A stretch of DNA of 35,333 bases from a bacterium (lineage in GTDB: Bacteria > CSSED10-310 > JAJRTK01), in assembly GCA_024278345.1 (NCBI GenBank), contig JAJRTK010000120.1, forward strand, positions 1 to 35,333. The letters are read 5' to 3'. This document shows, one piece after another, positions 26,217 through 34,300 of this stretch; position 1 is the first letter of the stretch; every line of letters begins with the position of its first letter. The position numbers were made by a program, and so were the translations under genes. Under the pieces are notes generated by a model. The model saw only the letters and a program-made list of their open reading frames with translations. It was not told the origin of the DNA and did not search any database.

Positions 26217-27111
26217 CGTCATCCAGAGCCCCGAACAAGCGGTGGAGGCGAACGCCCCTGGGAAGGCCGTAGTTGTAGCCGATGAGCGCTCCATGCCACG
26301 ACCCGTAGCCGGGATTGGGCAGGATAATCCAGCGGTCTCCAAAATAGTCGGCGACTTTGCTGAAGAGCGCGTCACGCTCGGTGGGAATTCCCTTGGCGTT
26401 CGTCACGAAATCGTTGAAGTCATCGCCCACAAGAAGGAGGATCCGGTAGTTTTGTGCAATGAGCCGCCGCCGCGCAGTTTTGTCGGACGTCCATCCCTTT
26501 TCGCCCTGCATGAGAAGAGAGTTCAACCCTTTCTGGACGGGGAAACCGTACCGCTGGAGGTTTTGCAGAGTCGCCTTTTCCTGAGCCACTCTTCGGTTGG
26601 TCACGTAAAAGACAGCCACGCCCCGATCGTCGGCATACTGGGTGAACGCCACGGCTCCGGCCAGGGGACGGGCCTTCTTTTCTTCGGCCCAAGCGGCAAA
26701 ACTACCCGAGTCATATTCCAGGCCGCTCAAGATACGCCGAGCCTGGTACGGTGAATTGTCCAACACCGTTTCATCGACATCAAGGATCACGGCTGGAGCC
26801 AGATCCGCGTAAGAACCCGTTTGCTCAAAAGCAGCGCTCCACTGCGGATCAGCCAAAGCCCGGTCCAACTGCCCCTTGGCTCTCTTGAAGGTTTGCAGAC
26901 AGAGCGCCCTGTACTCCACGGAGGCCTGGTGCCAAAGAGTCGCGTTGAGCCCGTCAAGGAGAGAAGCTGGCGAAATCTGCTCCTCTCCCGCCGCGGAAGG
27001 AGGGGGCGAACCTTCCGCACCCCCCGCCGCCTGTTGAGCCCAAGCTCCCGCAACCAGCCCAAAGGCCCCGACCAGCAACCAGAAGAACCTCCATTCACCC
27101 TTCTTCACCAC
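26194..27111 (-). CDS. HAD-family acid phosphatase, e(P4)/class-C type, exported
   Basis: 305 residues from GTG 27111 (AGGAGG 6 bases upstream); a signal peptide follows (FFWLLVGAFGLVAGAWA). HAD motif I is ILDVDETVLDN with Asp111/Asp113, motif II is Thr171 (YVTNR), motif III Lys211 (SDKTARR) and motif IV GDDFNDF around 229-235. The C-terminal ILPNPGYGSWHGAL is typical of e(P4) acid phosphatases, which dephosphorylate nucleotides in the periplasm. No lipobox cysteine follows the signal peptide, unlike the classic lipoprotein member. It is monocistronic and convergent with the GH57 gene, their stops overlapping by 23 bp. Confidence 0.88.
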   Translation of the reverse strand: MVKKGEWRFFWLLVGAFGLVAGAWAQQAAGGAEGSPPPSAAGEEQISPASLLDGLNATLWHQASVEYRALCLQTFKRAKGQLDRALADPQWSAAFEQTGSYADLAPAVILDVDETVLDNSPYQARRILSGLEYDSGSFAAWAEEKKARPLAGAVAFTQYADDRGVAVFYVTNRRVAQEKATLQNLQRYGFPVQKGLNSLLMQGEKGWTSDKTARRRLIAQNYRILLLVGDDFNDFVTNAKGIPTERDALFSKVADYFGDRWIILPNPGYGSWHGALIGYNYGLPRGVRLHRLFGALDDATDGSAP

Positions 27112-27447
27112 AATGCTCCTCCTTTTGTGGAGTTGGTTCCCGAGGAAAGTGCTTTCCAATGCGAATCGGGCTTGGATGAAGCCCGGAATTCCGCAGGTTA
27201 TCGCCCTTCATGGCCCGAGCACAAACCCAGGCGCCCTTTTCCCGCCGGATCTCGGGCGACTGCCCAACCGGAATCCCAAGGATCTTGCCAGAAGCGGGGG
27301 AAGCCTCCTGACAACACCATCAGCGGCGTCGAGCTTGCTTTGTGTTGAGTTCCGCTCCCGGCGGCGGCAATCCGTCCGCCGCCACTCGCCCTTCACGCCG
27401 CCAGGACCGGGCTTTATCCCGCCCGGACCGCCGCCACCCCAAGCCCA
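27112..27447. other. 336-bp intergenic region with repeat and inverted repeats
   Basis: Between the C45 hydrolase stop and the phosphatase start. It holds GGAAAG-TG-CTTTCC (27144-27157) close to the phosphatase start, a possible operator; CGGGCTT-GGATG-AAGCCCG (27167-27185); and repeat copy 2 (27344-27395). No gene is supported. Confidence 0.5.
27344..27395 (+). repeat. palindromic intergenic repeat, copy 2
   Basis: The core is GGCGGCGG (27360-27367), loop CAATCCGT, CCGCCGCC (27376-27383): an 8-bp perfect stem. The 5' flank TTGAGTTCCGCTCCC and 3' flank ACTCGCCCTTC match copy 3 at 33078-33128. Confidence 0.8.
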
Positions 27448-29235
27448 TCACGAGAGCGTCACTGCCGGCAAGCCGGTGTGGACCACGATGCGCCGGAGCT
27501 TCGATTTGGTGAACCGCTTCTCCTTTCCCCGGCGCACCAGGTCCTGTTCTCCGGCTAGGAGAGGATGCCCGAGTCCCAAGAACTCATCGAGGTACTCCTG
27601 CTTTTGGGAGTTCCGGCCCAAGGCCGCGGCGGCCCGGGAAGCCCAGAGCAGTAACTGGCCCCTGTGGAAAGGCGAGCGCTCCCGTTCCAGGCCCAGCAGC
27701 AGCTCTGAAAGACCGCCTTCGAGGTCGCCATTTCGAAGACGGAAGGCACCCGTCATGATGCGGTAACCTGGTTCGTCGGGATCGGCGGCAGCGGCCTGAT
27801 CCACGGCCTGGGCAATGTTGGCGTCACTGGCGCCAGTCCCCTCGAGACGGACGGCATCCACGTAGGCGGCCACTCCGGCCCGGCCGGCGCCGTCCACGAA
27901 ACGGGAACTCTTTGGGGCGATTTTGGCCAACGATTGCAGATCCAGCTCCGTTCGGCCCACGGGCCGATCCCAATCCCAGGGAACCTCAACATAAGCGCTG
28001 TTTCCAGTGGGACAATCCCCCACGGAAAGATGGAGCAGTCCCCGCTCCGGCTCGAAAACCACGCTTTTCACCGTGTACCCCTGGGCCAGCACGCCGCCGC
28101 AAGCCCGTTCCGAGTCGAGGAGATCGGGATCCTCGTTGGACCCCAAAAGGCGCTTCAAATCCTCCGCGCCCAAGCCACCGGCTTGGGCCGCCTGTTGGAC
28201 TCGACGTCTCATGACCCGGAACCGGCCCTCACAATTCATGACGTAACCAGGGGATGGAGAAACCTCGCCAGGCAGCAAGGAAGCCTGGCGATAGCGATTG
28301 GCATGGATCAAGTAGTCTTCCCCGGACTCGGGCCTCCGGACTTCCAGGCGGCGCCCGGCAATCTCCAGAACGACGGCACTCCTCTGGCGGCCGGAGGAAA
28401 TCACCAGTCCCCATGACGAGGCGGCTGGCTTATCCCTGGCGATCCGGATCGCCTCTTCCAGGTTCGCAGCCCGCCGGGCAATTTCATGGCCAAGGTCGAT
28501 AATCCCGCGGCCCTTGAAGGTCACGTCCCGGTGAAGACAAGTATGTGCCGCGACGGTGATGCCGGCTTCGTTGAAAGCGGTAACGCCCGGAACATCGGCA
28601 CCACGGGTGGTCACGAACCCATACCGGAGACCTCTCTTCGGAGTGCAGAAGACCACCACGGGATGACGCTCCCAAAGCCCAACGCCGGGAAAATCGAAGT
28701 TCCTGGCGTGAAGCAGATCACCGGAGGTGGAAGCCTCTCCCCAGACCGCAATAGAGGAGCAGGACGGCCCCATCCCGGCGGCCTTCAAGGGGACGAGCCC
28801 CCAACGTCCCGCAAGGCCGATGATGTTCTGAAAAAGATCCATCACGAACAAATGCCGCCCCAAGTGGCCAGGCAACCCCAAAGCCTCAAAAAAGGCGCGG
28901 GATCGGTGGCTAAACTCCCGATCCTGACTCTTTTCCAGCCGCCGGAGCCCGGCGCGGATCAGCGGTCTGAGCAAGGCAACCGCAGCCCTTCGGGCCACTC
29001 CCTCGGGCACCGAGCGGCGCAACAAAATCTCAGGCATCCTTGGATAATAATCCACCACCGCCTCGTAGTCCCCCGCCTGACGAACCAGCTCCCCATGCTG
29101 CCCTCCCATCTCCGCCTGGCTCCCCTGGAGATGGTAGAGCTCCAAAGTCTGGAGCTTCCGCTCCTCAGACCGCCTCGCTACGATCTGGGACGAGATATCC
29201 TGATCTATACCGCTCATGAGGTGTCTCTTTCTCAT
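27448..29235 (-). CDS. C45-type Ntn-hydrolase/acyltransferase with helical C-terminal region
   Basis: 595 residues. The centre matches the C45 acyl-CoA:isopenicillin acyltransferase-like family: predicted self-cleavage nucleophile Cys159 (GPSCSSIAVWG), followed by SGDLLHARNFDFPGVGLWE and GVTAFNEAGITVAAHT. The N-terminal 150 residues are a helical pro-region; the last 120 (MTGAFRLRNGDLEGGLSELL, LLLWASRAAAALG) look TPR-like. Such enzymes hydrolyse or transfer acyl-amide groups; the substrate here is unknown. The ATG overlaps the stop of the ABC exporter gene (ATGA, 29232-29235), so the two proteins probably act together. No signal peptide is evident. Confidence 0.78.
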   Translation of the reverse strand: MRKRHLMSGIDQDISSQIVARRSEERKLQTLELYHLQGSQAEMGGQHGELVRQAGDYEAVVDYYPRMPEILLRRSVPEGVARRAAVALLRPLIRAGLRRLEKSQDREFSHRSRAFFEALGLPGHLGRHLFVMDLFQNIIGLAGRWGLVPLKAAGMGPSCSSIAVWGEASTSGDLLHARNFDFPGVGLWERHPVVVFCTPKRGLRYGFVTTRGADVPGVTAFNEAGITVAAHTCLHRDVTFKGRGIIDLGHEIARRAANLEEAIRIARDKPAASSWGLVISSGRQRSAVVLEIAGRRLEVRRPESGEDYLIHANRYRQASLLPGEVSPSPGYVMNCEGRFRVMRRRVQQAAQAGGLGAEDLKRLLGSNEDPDLLDSERACGGVLAQGYTVKSVVFEPERGLLHLSVGDCPTGNSAYVEVPWDWDRPVGRTELDLQSLAKIAPKSSRFVDGAGRAGVAAYVDAVRLEGTGASDANIAQAVDQAAAADPDEPGYRIMTGAFRLRNGDLEGGLSELLLGLERERSPFHRGQLLLWASRAAAALGRNSQKQEYLDEFLGLGHPLLAGEQDLVRRGKEKRFTKSKLRRIVVHTGLPAVTLS

Positions 29236-31520
29236 TCTTTTGGAAGGTCCGGTGTCGGAATTGGGGAAATCCTGTGACCGCGGGCAAACTCCCGTTCCGG
29301 CTCAAGGGGTTCCAGGCCGCCAGCAGCGTTTTCCGCCAGCCTTGCTTCCACGACGCTATCGAGCTTCTCGCGGAGCTCCGGGCGATCGGCCAGGAGATCG
29401 CGAAAGCGGCTCCGGTGGAGGGCCAGACAAATGCTGTCGGTCCGAGCCCGAACGCGGGCCACGCGGGGAACGTCCCTCAGCAGAGCGATCTCACCAAACC
29501 AATCGCCATCGCGCAAGGTGGCAATCTGTTTCAACACGCAATCTGGCGACTCAGAGTCAGCGATCTCCACGTCCAGGGTTCCTCTTGCCACAATGAAAAA
29601 CTTGTCGCCGACGTCCCCCTGGTCGAAGAGAACGCGACTTTCCCGAAAAAACTCCGTCTCAAACTGGTCGGCTAGGTTCTGCAAGAAAACGCTATCCAAG
29701 TTTTGGAAAATCTCCAGCCTTCCCAAGTAACTGGCATCGACTTTGGCATGCACGCCATCGTCACTGAGGTGGATCCGACTCTGGCGCTGCCATAACTCAT
29801 TGTAGATCCCTCCCCGGGTCAGGAGCTCGTTGTGGCTCCCGATTTCGGCAAGGCGACCTGAATTGATCACGGCAATCCGATCATACCCTTGAATGGTGGC
29901 CAAGCGGTGGGTCACCGTCAGGACGGTCCTGGAATGGCGAAGGCGATCCAGAGTCCGGTTGACGGCGGCTTCGGTTTCCGGGTCAAGCGCCGAGGTGGCC
30001 TCATCCAAGAGCAGGATCTTCGGGTTCCGGACAAGCGCCCGGGCCATGGCGATGCGCTGCCGCTGCCCGCCCGATAGACGGTTGCCACCCTCGCCAACGT
30101 CCGTATCGTATCCGTTGGGCAACGACATGATGGTCTCGTGGACCTCGGCTTCGCGAGCAGCCTCCATGACCTCTTCATCGGTGGCATCGAGGCGCCCCAT
30201 GCGGATGTTCTCTCGCACGGTCGTTTTGAAAAGGCTGGTATCCTGGGGAACGACGGCGATCTGGCTCCGAAGGGAATCAAGGGTTCCCTTGCGCAAATCG
30301 GTCCCATCAAGAACGATTTGGCCGTGCTGTGGGTCGTAGAGGCGCAACACCAGGTTCAGCACCGTGGATTTTCCCGCGCCACTGGGACCCACAAAGGCCA
30401 CGGACTGCCCAGCCCGCACAACCAGATTCAACTGCTGAATATTGACCTGATCCTCGGTGTACCCGAAGGTAACATCCTGGAAGCGCAAGTTGTCCATCAG
30501 AGTGGGAAGAGATCGCGCTCCGGATGATTCTTCCACGCCGACAGGCTCCGCCAGTAAGGCCTCAAGCCTTTGATAGCTTACCTCGCCCCGAATGAATTCG
30601 GGCATGAATCCAGCAACCCCCGCCACGGCGGTACTGACGCTGGTGAGAAGACCAAAGAAGGCTACCAGACCGCCCACGGTAAGGTGCCCGCCAAACACCA
30701 GCCACACGCCGAAACCCATGACCAAAATCTGCGTAAAAACAACGCCAAGAGCTGATATCCGCCACGTGAGGGCCCCAAAAAAACTGGCTGCCGTAGAGCG
30801 GGTCTCCATCTCCTCCTGAGCCCGGTCGAATCGAGTACAACGGTAACGCTCCAATCCAAATATCCGAATAATCCGGTGCATGGAAAGGTCCTCGTGAACG
30901 ATCTGAGCCAGCGCCCCCGCACTCTGTCGCTGCCCGTGGCTCTTGGCGAAGGCAATCTTCCGAACCCTTGTGGAAAGTGCCAAAGAGACCGGCAAAAGAA
31001 CCGCCGAAACAAGCGCCAAACGCCAGTCAAGGACAAAGAGAGTCACCAGGCCCGCCGACAAGGTCAGCAGCTTGACAAAGACACCGGGAAAGGTACGAAG
31101 GAGCAGCCGCTCGATATTCTGGAGATCCTCGGTGAAACGGGACAGCAAATCGCCCGCGTCGTAGCGCCGAAAATAGCTCTCGCCCTGAGCCTGGAACTGC
31201 TTGAAAAGCTCCGTCCGCCAACCCCGCAGAACCTTGGCGGCCAGACGCGCAAGAAGGTAGTCTTCCAGAGTGTTACAGACGGCGTTGAGAAGAAAGAGAG
31301 CCCCGATCCCGCCAAGAACCAGCCAGAGCAAACCAGTATTCCTTTCAGGGATCACGTTATCGAAAAGGATCTTGTAAGAAAGGGGAAGCAAAACCGAAAA
31401 GGCCACTCCCACCAGGGAGGTCAGCAACAAAGAAATAACAATCCCCCGATGGGCCACCATACGCCGCAGCACGGCGCGAATAAATTGCCCGAATCCCGGG
31501 CCCTTCTCCGAAGTAGTCAT
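29232..31520 (-). CDS. MsbA-like ABC exporter with C-terminal cyclic nucleotide-binding domain
   Basis: 762 residues. Six membrane helices over about 20-310, then an ABC ATPase domain (about 345-585): Walker A GPSGAGKST (378-386), signature LSGGQ (482-486), Walker B ILLLDE (502-507) and H-loop His542. Residues about 605-730 form a cNMP-binding fold (ILFDQGD-like VLFDQGDVGDKFFIVARGTL; phosphate-binding cassette FGEIALLRDVPRVARV with the key Glu and Arg present). A half-transporter of this type works as a homodimer and exports lipids, peptides or drugs; the fused domain suggests control by cAMP/cGMP or another nucleotide. Coupled to the C45 hydrolase gene, which may process the substrate. A hairpin sits just ahead of its start. 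Confidence 0.93.
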   Translation of the reverse strand: MTTSEKGPGFGQFIRAVLRRMVAHRGIVISLLLTSLVGVAFSVLLPLSYKILFDNVIPERNTGLLWLVLGGIGALFLLNAVCNTLEDYLLARLAAKVLRGWRTELFKQFQAQGESYFRRYDAGDLLSRFTEDLQNIERLLLRTFPGVFVKLLTLSAGLVTLFVLDWRLALVSAVLLPVSLALSTRVRKIAFAKSHGQRQSAGALAQIVHEDLSMHRIIRIFGLERYRCTRFDRAQEEMETRSTAASFFGALTWRISALGVVFTQILVMGFGVWLVFGGHLTVGGLVAFFGLLTSVSTAVAGVAGFMPEFIRGEVSYQRLEALLAEPVGVEESSGARSLPTLMDNLRFQDVTFGYTEDQVNIQQLNLVVRAGQSVAFVGPSGAGKSTVLNLVLRLYDPQHGQIVLDGTDLRKGTLDSLRSQIAVVPQDTSLFKTTVRENIRMGRLDATDEEVMEAAREAEVHETIMSLPNGYDTDVGEGGNRLSGGQRQRIAMARALVRNPKILLLDEATSALDPETEAAVNRTLDRLRHSRTVLTVTHRLATIQGYDRIAVINSGRLAEIGSHNELLTRGGIYNELWQRQSRIHLSDDGVHAKVDASYLGRLEIFQNLDSVFLQNLADQFETEFFRESRVLFDQGDVGDKFFIVARGTLDVEIADSESPDCVLKQIATLRDGDWFGEIALLRDVPRVARVRARTDSICLALHRSRFRDLLADRPELREKLDSVVEARLAENAAGGLEPLEPEREFARGHRISPIPTPDLPKE

Positions 31521-31546
31521 AAAAAAACCTCAGCGGCGTAGCCGCT
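31521..31546 (-). promoter_or_regulatory. hairpin plus U7 directly before the exporter start
   Basis: On the minus strand AGCGGC-TAC-GCCGCT (31546-31532) is followed by GAGG, seven T's and the ATG (31520). GAGG serves as ribosome site with the T-tract as a 7-base spacer. The stem plus U-run also has the form of an intrinsic terminator, so it might attenuate the operon or limit ribosome access. Confidence 0.4.
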
Positions 31547-31592
31547 CTTTTCACCCGCCAAAAGCGCCAAGCGTACAATGATGTGGGTCCAT

Positions 31593-31688
31593 CCAGGGAG
31601 CGTGCTCCCTGGCGAGGTCCAGGAGCAGCGCTCCTGGCGGAGGTATGGAGGCGGAGCCTCCGCCGGGTTCCAGGGCTGGAAGCCCTGG
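31593..31688. repeat. array of four short hairpins
   Basis: CCAGGGAG-CGTG-CTCCCTGG (31593-31612), CCAGGAGC-AGC-GCTCCTGG (31619-31637), GGAGGC-GGA-GCCTCC (31647-31661) and CCAGGGCT-GGA-AGCCCTGG (31670-31688). The stems are perfect but mostly different in sequence, with short loops and 6-9 base spacers. The layout resembles hairpin repeats seen between genes in Planctomycetes and some cyanobacteria. Confidence 0.75.
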
Positions 31689-31710
31689 GATTGGGTCCGA
31701 CATCCACTGG

Positions 31711-31760
31711 GTGGCCGGGTCCGAGCGACAGCGAGAGCTGCCGAAGGCACCACCGATGAC
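31711..31760 (+). repeat. intergenic repeat, inverted partner of 34172-34221
   Basis: The reverse complement of this segment matches 34172-34221 over about 47 bases with roughly three mismatches (shared core GCCTTCGGCAGCTCTCGC). The GAGCGACAGCG...TGCCGAAGGC portion is also alignable with repeat copy 1. Confidence 0.75.
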
Positions 31761-31887
31761 CGAGACCGAAGATGCCACCGACCGCGGACGGGAGGAACTC
31801 GCGCCGCAAGCCCGAACCGTGCCCGCGGTCCCGAAAGATAACGCCCCAAAAAAGACTCTTGTCTCCTGCAAAAATTGAGGAAAAACG

Positions 31888-32832
31888 CTAGTTCTGGCCG
31901 TAAACAAAGGAATAGGTTCGAGTTTCCGACAAGGTCGCGGGAAATTTTCCACCGGGCCCTTCCAAGGTCATCTCAATCACACGCTCCAGCTTTTCAAAGT
32001 GAATCAGCATGGTCTCCGGTTCCATGAGCCGCCTGACTCGGCCCTTCATGGAGGTTCTCGTCAATCGACCGCGAATCCGAGGAGGCGGAACTACCCGTGA
32101 GACATCCTCCATCACCTCGCCCAACAGAGACATCAAACCATCAAGATCCGTGTCGTAATAGGTCTCGATGACCACGCACTCCCTTCCACCACAGGCCTCA
32201 AGCCCCGAAAAACGGGTCACGAAATAGTATTTGACGAACTCCCTCGAAGGTAGCCGGTAGGAGGAAACCCCACTCCAGGTGTCACCGATTTTCACGGTTT
32301 CACCGGCGAAAGCCTCGATCCGCCCGGACCAATCGGCCCGATCACGAGACTTCATGACATCGGCATTCATCACCTTGCCCACGCTCTTGAGAAGAGCCTG
32401 GGGAACAGCCTCCTTCAACCTGGCCATCAATGACTCGTAACCTTCGATTCTCCGAAGTTTCCCCGAAGAATCCACCCGGAAGACGATCTTCGCCTTGCTC
32501 AAGGCCTCCTGAAACGCACTTGGCGCCTGACGCCCCTTCCCAGTGGCCTCCAGCTCCAGAACCTCGTTGACCAACCGATAACCATCATCCGTTTTGTCAA
32601 TGGTCAGAAGGACTTTCGACTTGCCACGTTCCACCCGCTCCCCAAGTGGCCCAAAATCCTTTCTCTTCTCCACCACCACCGTGTCCATGGCCCGGGTTCC
32701 AGCGGGCGGCGCAAACACAAAACGTACAGTCTGGCCAAAGGCACCGGTCGGCACGGATACGCCACACCAAAAGATGAAGAGGAGCACCCCCCAATTGAAG
32801 AGGAATTGCTTGCTTTCAACCATGAACCTCAT
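31888..32832 (-). CDS. secreted protein of unknown function
   Basis: 314 residues from ATG 32832; an ATG 9 bases later is also possible. The N-terminus is a signal peptide (FLFNWGVLLFIFWCGVSVPTGAFG) with likely cleavage before QTVRF. The mature part is a mixed alpha/beta protein with segments KSKVLLTIDKTDDGYRLVNE, FVKYYFVTRFSGLEACGG and RVIEMTLEGPGGKFPATLS; two cysteines near ACGGREC could pair. The alternating-strand look suggests a periplasmic beta-rich (lipid-binding-like) fold, but I do not recognise the family. It is separated by 367 bp from the downstream exporter gene and is probably transcribed on its own. Confidence 0.75.
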   Translation of the reverse strand: MRFMVESKQFLFNWGVLLFIFWCGVSVPTGAFGQTVRFVFAPPAGTRAMDTVVVEKRKDFGPLGERVERGKSKVLLTIDKTDDGYRLVNEVLELEATGKGRQAPSAFQEALSKAKIVFRVDSSGKLRRIEGYESLMARLKEAVPQALLKSVGKVMNADVMKSRDRADWSGRIEAFAGETVKIGDTWSGVSSYRLPSREFVKYYFVTRFSGLEACGGRECVVIETYYDTDLDGLMSLLGEVMEDVSRVVPPPRIRGRLTRTSMKGRVRRLMEPETMLIHFEKLERVIEMTLEGPGGKFPATLSETRTYSFVYGQN

Positions 32833-32902
32833 CCAACACCCCAATTCCAGGCAAGTCGGTGAACAGGCTACTCTGGCGAACCTTGCCACCGACGCTCTCA
32901 TC

Positions 32903-32932
32903 CCTATATCGAAGCACCCAGGTGGATGGCAA
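32903..32932 (-). promoter_or_regulatory. candidate promoter of the secreted unknown protein
   Basis: Minus strand TTGCCA (32932-32927) and TATAGG (32908-32903) with 18-base spacing, leaving about 65 bases to the ATG at 32832. Confidence 0.35.
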
Positions 32933-33077
32933 GCATCGATCCCCACGGCGCGGTTGACTTTTTGATGCAATCCACTAGCGTAATGATTCCATGCAACCAG
33001 CCAACCTCCGGGATCTAAAGAACCGACCAGAGCCGCTCCACGTAGACACATTCCTTAATCATGCCTTCTCTGCCTTG

Positions 33078-33128
33078 GGTTGACTTCCGCTCCCGCTGGC
33101 GGCAATCCGTCCGCCAGCGCTCGCCTTC
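33078..33128 (+). repeat. palindromic intergenic repeat, copy 3
   Basis: CGCTGGCGG (33094-33102), loop CAATCCGT, CCGCCAGCG (33111-33119): a perfect 9-bp stem. Compared with copy 2 the stem bases differ on both sides in a compensating way (G-C to T-A) while the loop and flanks stay the same. Confidence 0.8.
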
Positions 33129-33396
33129 TCCACACCCCCGGGATGCGCCTCCGTACCAAGGCCACGAAAAACAGAAACCCCTCCATCGCGCGATCCGCGA
33201 ATCCTCCCCCAGCGGAAGGGGGCCGAAGCTCACGGCCCGGGCTCGGACATCCGCAAACTCCGCCAGAACCGCCAGAACCCACCGCGGGAGAAACGGGACC
33301 GATCACCAGACAGGACCTTCCCGCAAACTCCGCCGCGCCAAGGCCGCTCCGGCCTAGGCTCACGGCCCCAGACCCTACCCATCAGATGGTGGACCC

Positions 33397-34149
33397 ATGG
33401 AACTCTTTGATTATCTCTATTATGGGGCGGCGCTCCTCTATCTAGCCTACGGGGTGATGGAGTTCGCCGCGCCAAGGTTCCGCAACGTCCCGCTGGGGCT
33501 TGGAATTGCCTGCCATCTGGGCGGATTCCTTTGCCGAGCGTACCAGATTTGGTATTTTCCGCTGACCAACAAGTTCGAGTCGTTCTATGCCTTTGCCCTG
33601 GCGGTCTTTGCCCTCTGCCTGGCCCTCCGGAAGAGCCCCAGCCGGTTCCACCGCCTGGGGACCTTCGGCGTCGGCGCGATCTTTTACGCGGTGGCCGCCT
33701 GGTTTCCTCGCGAGATCTTCTACCCGCCACCCCTGATGCTGACGATCTGGTATCCGCTCCACGTGCCGGCGTCGTTTTTGGCCTATGCCCTCTGGACCTC
33801 GGCAGCCTTTGCGGGAATCGCGGGGCTGGCGAAGACTGCCGAACCGCCGATCCACCGGCTGGTGGACGAAGGGGTCTTTTGGGGACAAGTCGTTTTCAGT
33901 CTTTCCATGGTCTTCGGAGGAGCCTGGGGCTACGTGGCCTGGGGAGCCTATTTCCTCTGGGACCCGAAGGTCGTCTGGTCGGTAATCTTGTGGCTCTTCT
34001 ACTCGGGGATCCTCCACCTGAAGTATTGGCCGGTCGCCAACCGGCCACGGGTTCGGGCCGTCCTTGCGGGAACGGGTTTTCTGATCATGCTCGTGGCCTA
34101 TGTGGGGACATCGTTTTTGTTTGGCCACGGATCCCATTCCTTTGGGTAG
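33397..34149 (+). CDS. ccsA: cytochrome c assembly protein, CcsA/ResC-like
   Basis: 250-residue polytopic membrane protein with about seven to eight hydrophobic segments. It carries the haem-handling WWD-type motif (AWGAYFLWDPKVVWSV, with Trp188-Asp189) and flanking histidines His122 (YPLHVPASF) and His244/His247 in the terminal HGSHSFG. In system II cytochrome c maturation CcsA with CcsB moves haem across the membrane and ligates it to apocytochrome. No ccsB is in the window. The motif variant FLWDPKVVW differs slightly from the usual GWDPKETW. The ATG follows a GGTGG-containing stretch. Confidence 0.85.
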   Translation: MELFDYLYYGAALLYLAYGVMEFAAPRFRNVPLGLGIACHLGGFLCRAYQIWYFPLTNKFESFYAFALAVFALCLALRKSPSRFHRLGTFGVGAIFYAVAAWFPREIFYPPPLMLTIWYPLHVPASFLAYALWTSAAFAGIAGLAKTAEPPIHRLVDEGVFWGQVVFSLSMVFGGAWGYVAWGAYFLWDPKVVWSVILWLFYSGILHLKYWPVANRPRVRAVLAGTGFLIMLVAYVGTSFLFGHGSHSFG

Positions 34150-34171
34150 CCGGTCTTGCCGTTTCGGGGGT

Positions 34172-34221
34172 TCTCATCGGTGGCGCCTTCGGCAGCTCTC
34201 GCGGTTGCTCGGACCCGGCTC
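34172..34221 (-). repeat. intergenic repeat, inverted partner of 31711-31760
   Basis: TCATCGGTGGCGCCTTCGGC and following bases up to GCTCGGACCCGGC; near-identical to the reverse complement of 31711-31760. It lies between ccsA and the Uma2 gene. Confidence 0.75.
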
Positions 34222-34238
34222 AGGCCTCACACGCCATT

Positions 34239-34266
34239 TTGGCACCCCGCGGGATGCTGCTATACT
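34239..34266 (+). promoter_or_regulatory. candidate promoter of the Uma2-family gene
   Basis: TTGGCA (34239-34244), 16 bases, TATACT (34261-34266), about 35 bases before the ATG at 34301. Confidence 0.4.
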
Positions 34267-34300
34267 GGCGGTGACCTCTCCCCCGAGCCAAGGAGGCGTC

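Larger units (their letters stand above)
31521..31887. other. 367-bp intergenic region, hairpin-rich
   Basis: Between the secreted unknown protein and the ABC exporter, both on the minus strand. It contains the pre-start hairpin, four further hairpins (31593-31688) and a repeat copy (31711-31760). Short open frames through it translate to low-information Arg/Pro/Ser-rich text and are not genes. Confidence 0.6.
32833..33396. other. 564-bp divergent intergenic region
   Basis: Contains the candidate promoter for the secreted protein (32932-32903), repeat copy 3 (33078-33128), two occurrences of CCGCAAACTCCGCC (near 33251 and 33321), two of GCTCACGGCCC (near 33228 and 33358) and the hairpin AGGCC-GCTCC-GGCCT (33341-33355). 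Frames open in this stretch have no plausible product. Confidence 0.5.

Noticed and set aside
31593-31688. Possible CRISPR or attachment-site array
   Set aside because: The stems differ in sequence, there are no constant repeats, and no cas or integrase gene is nearby.
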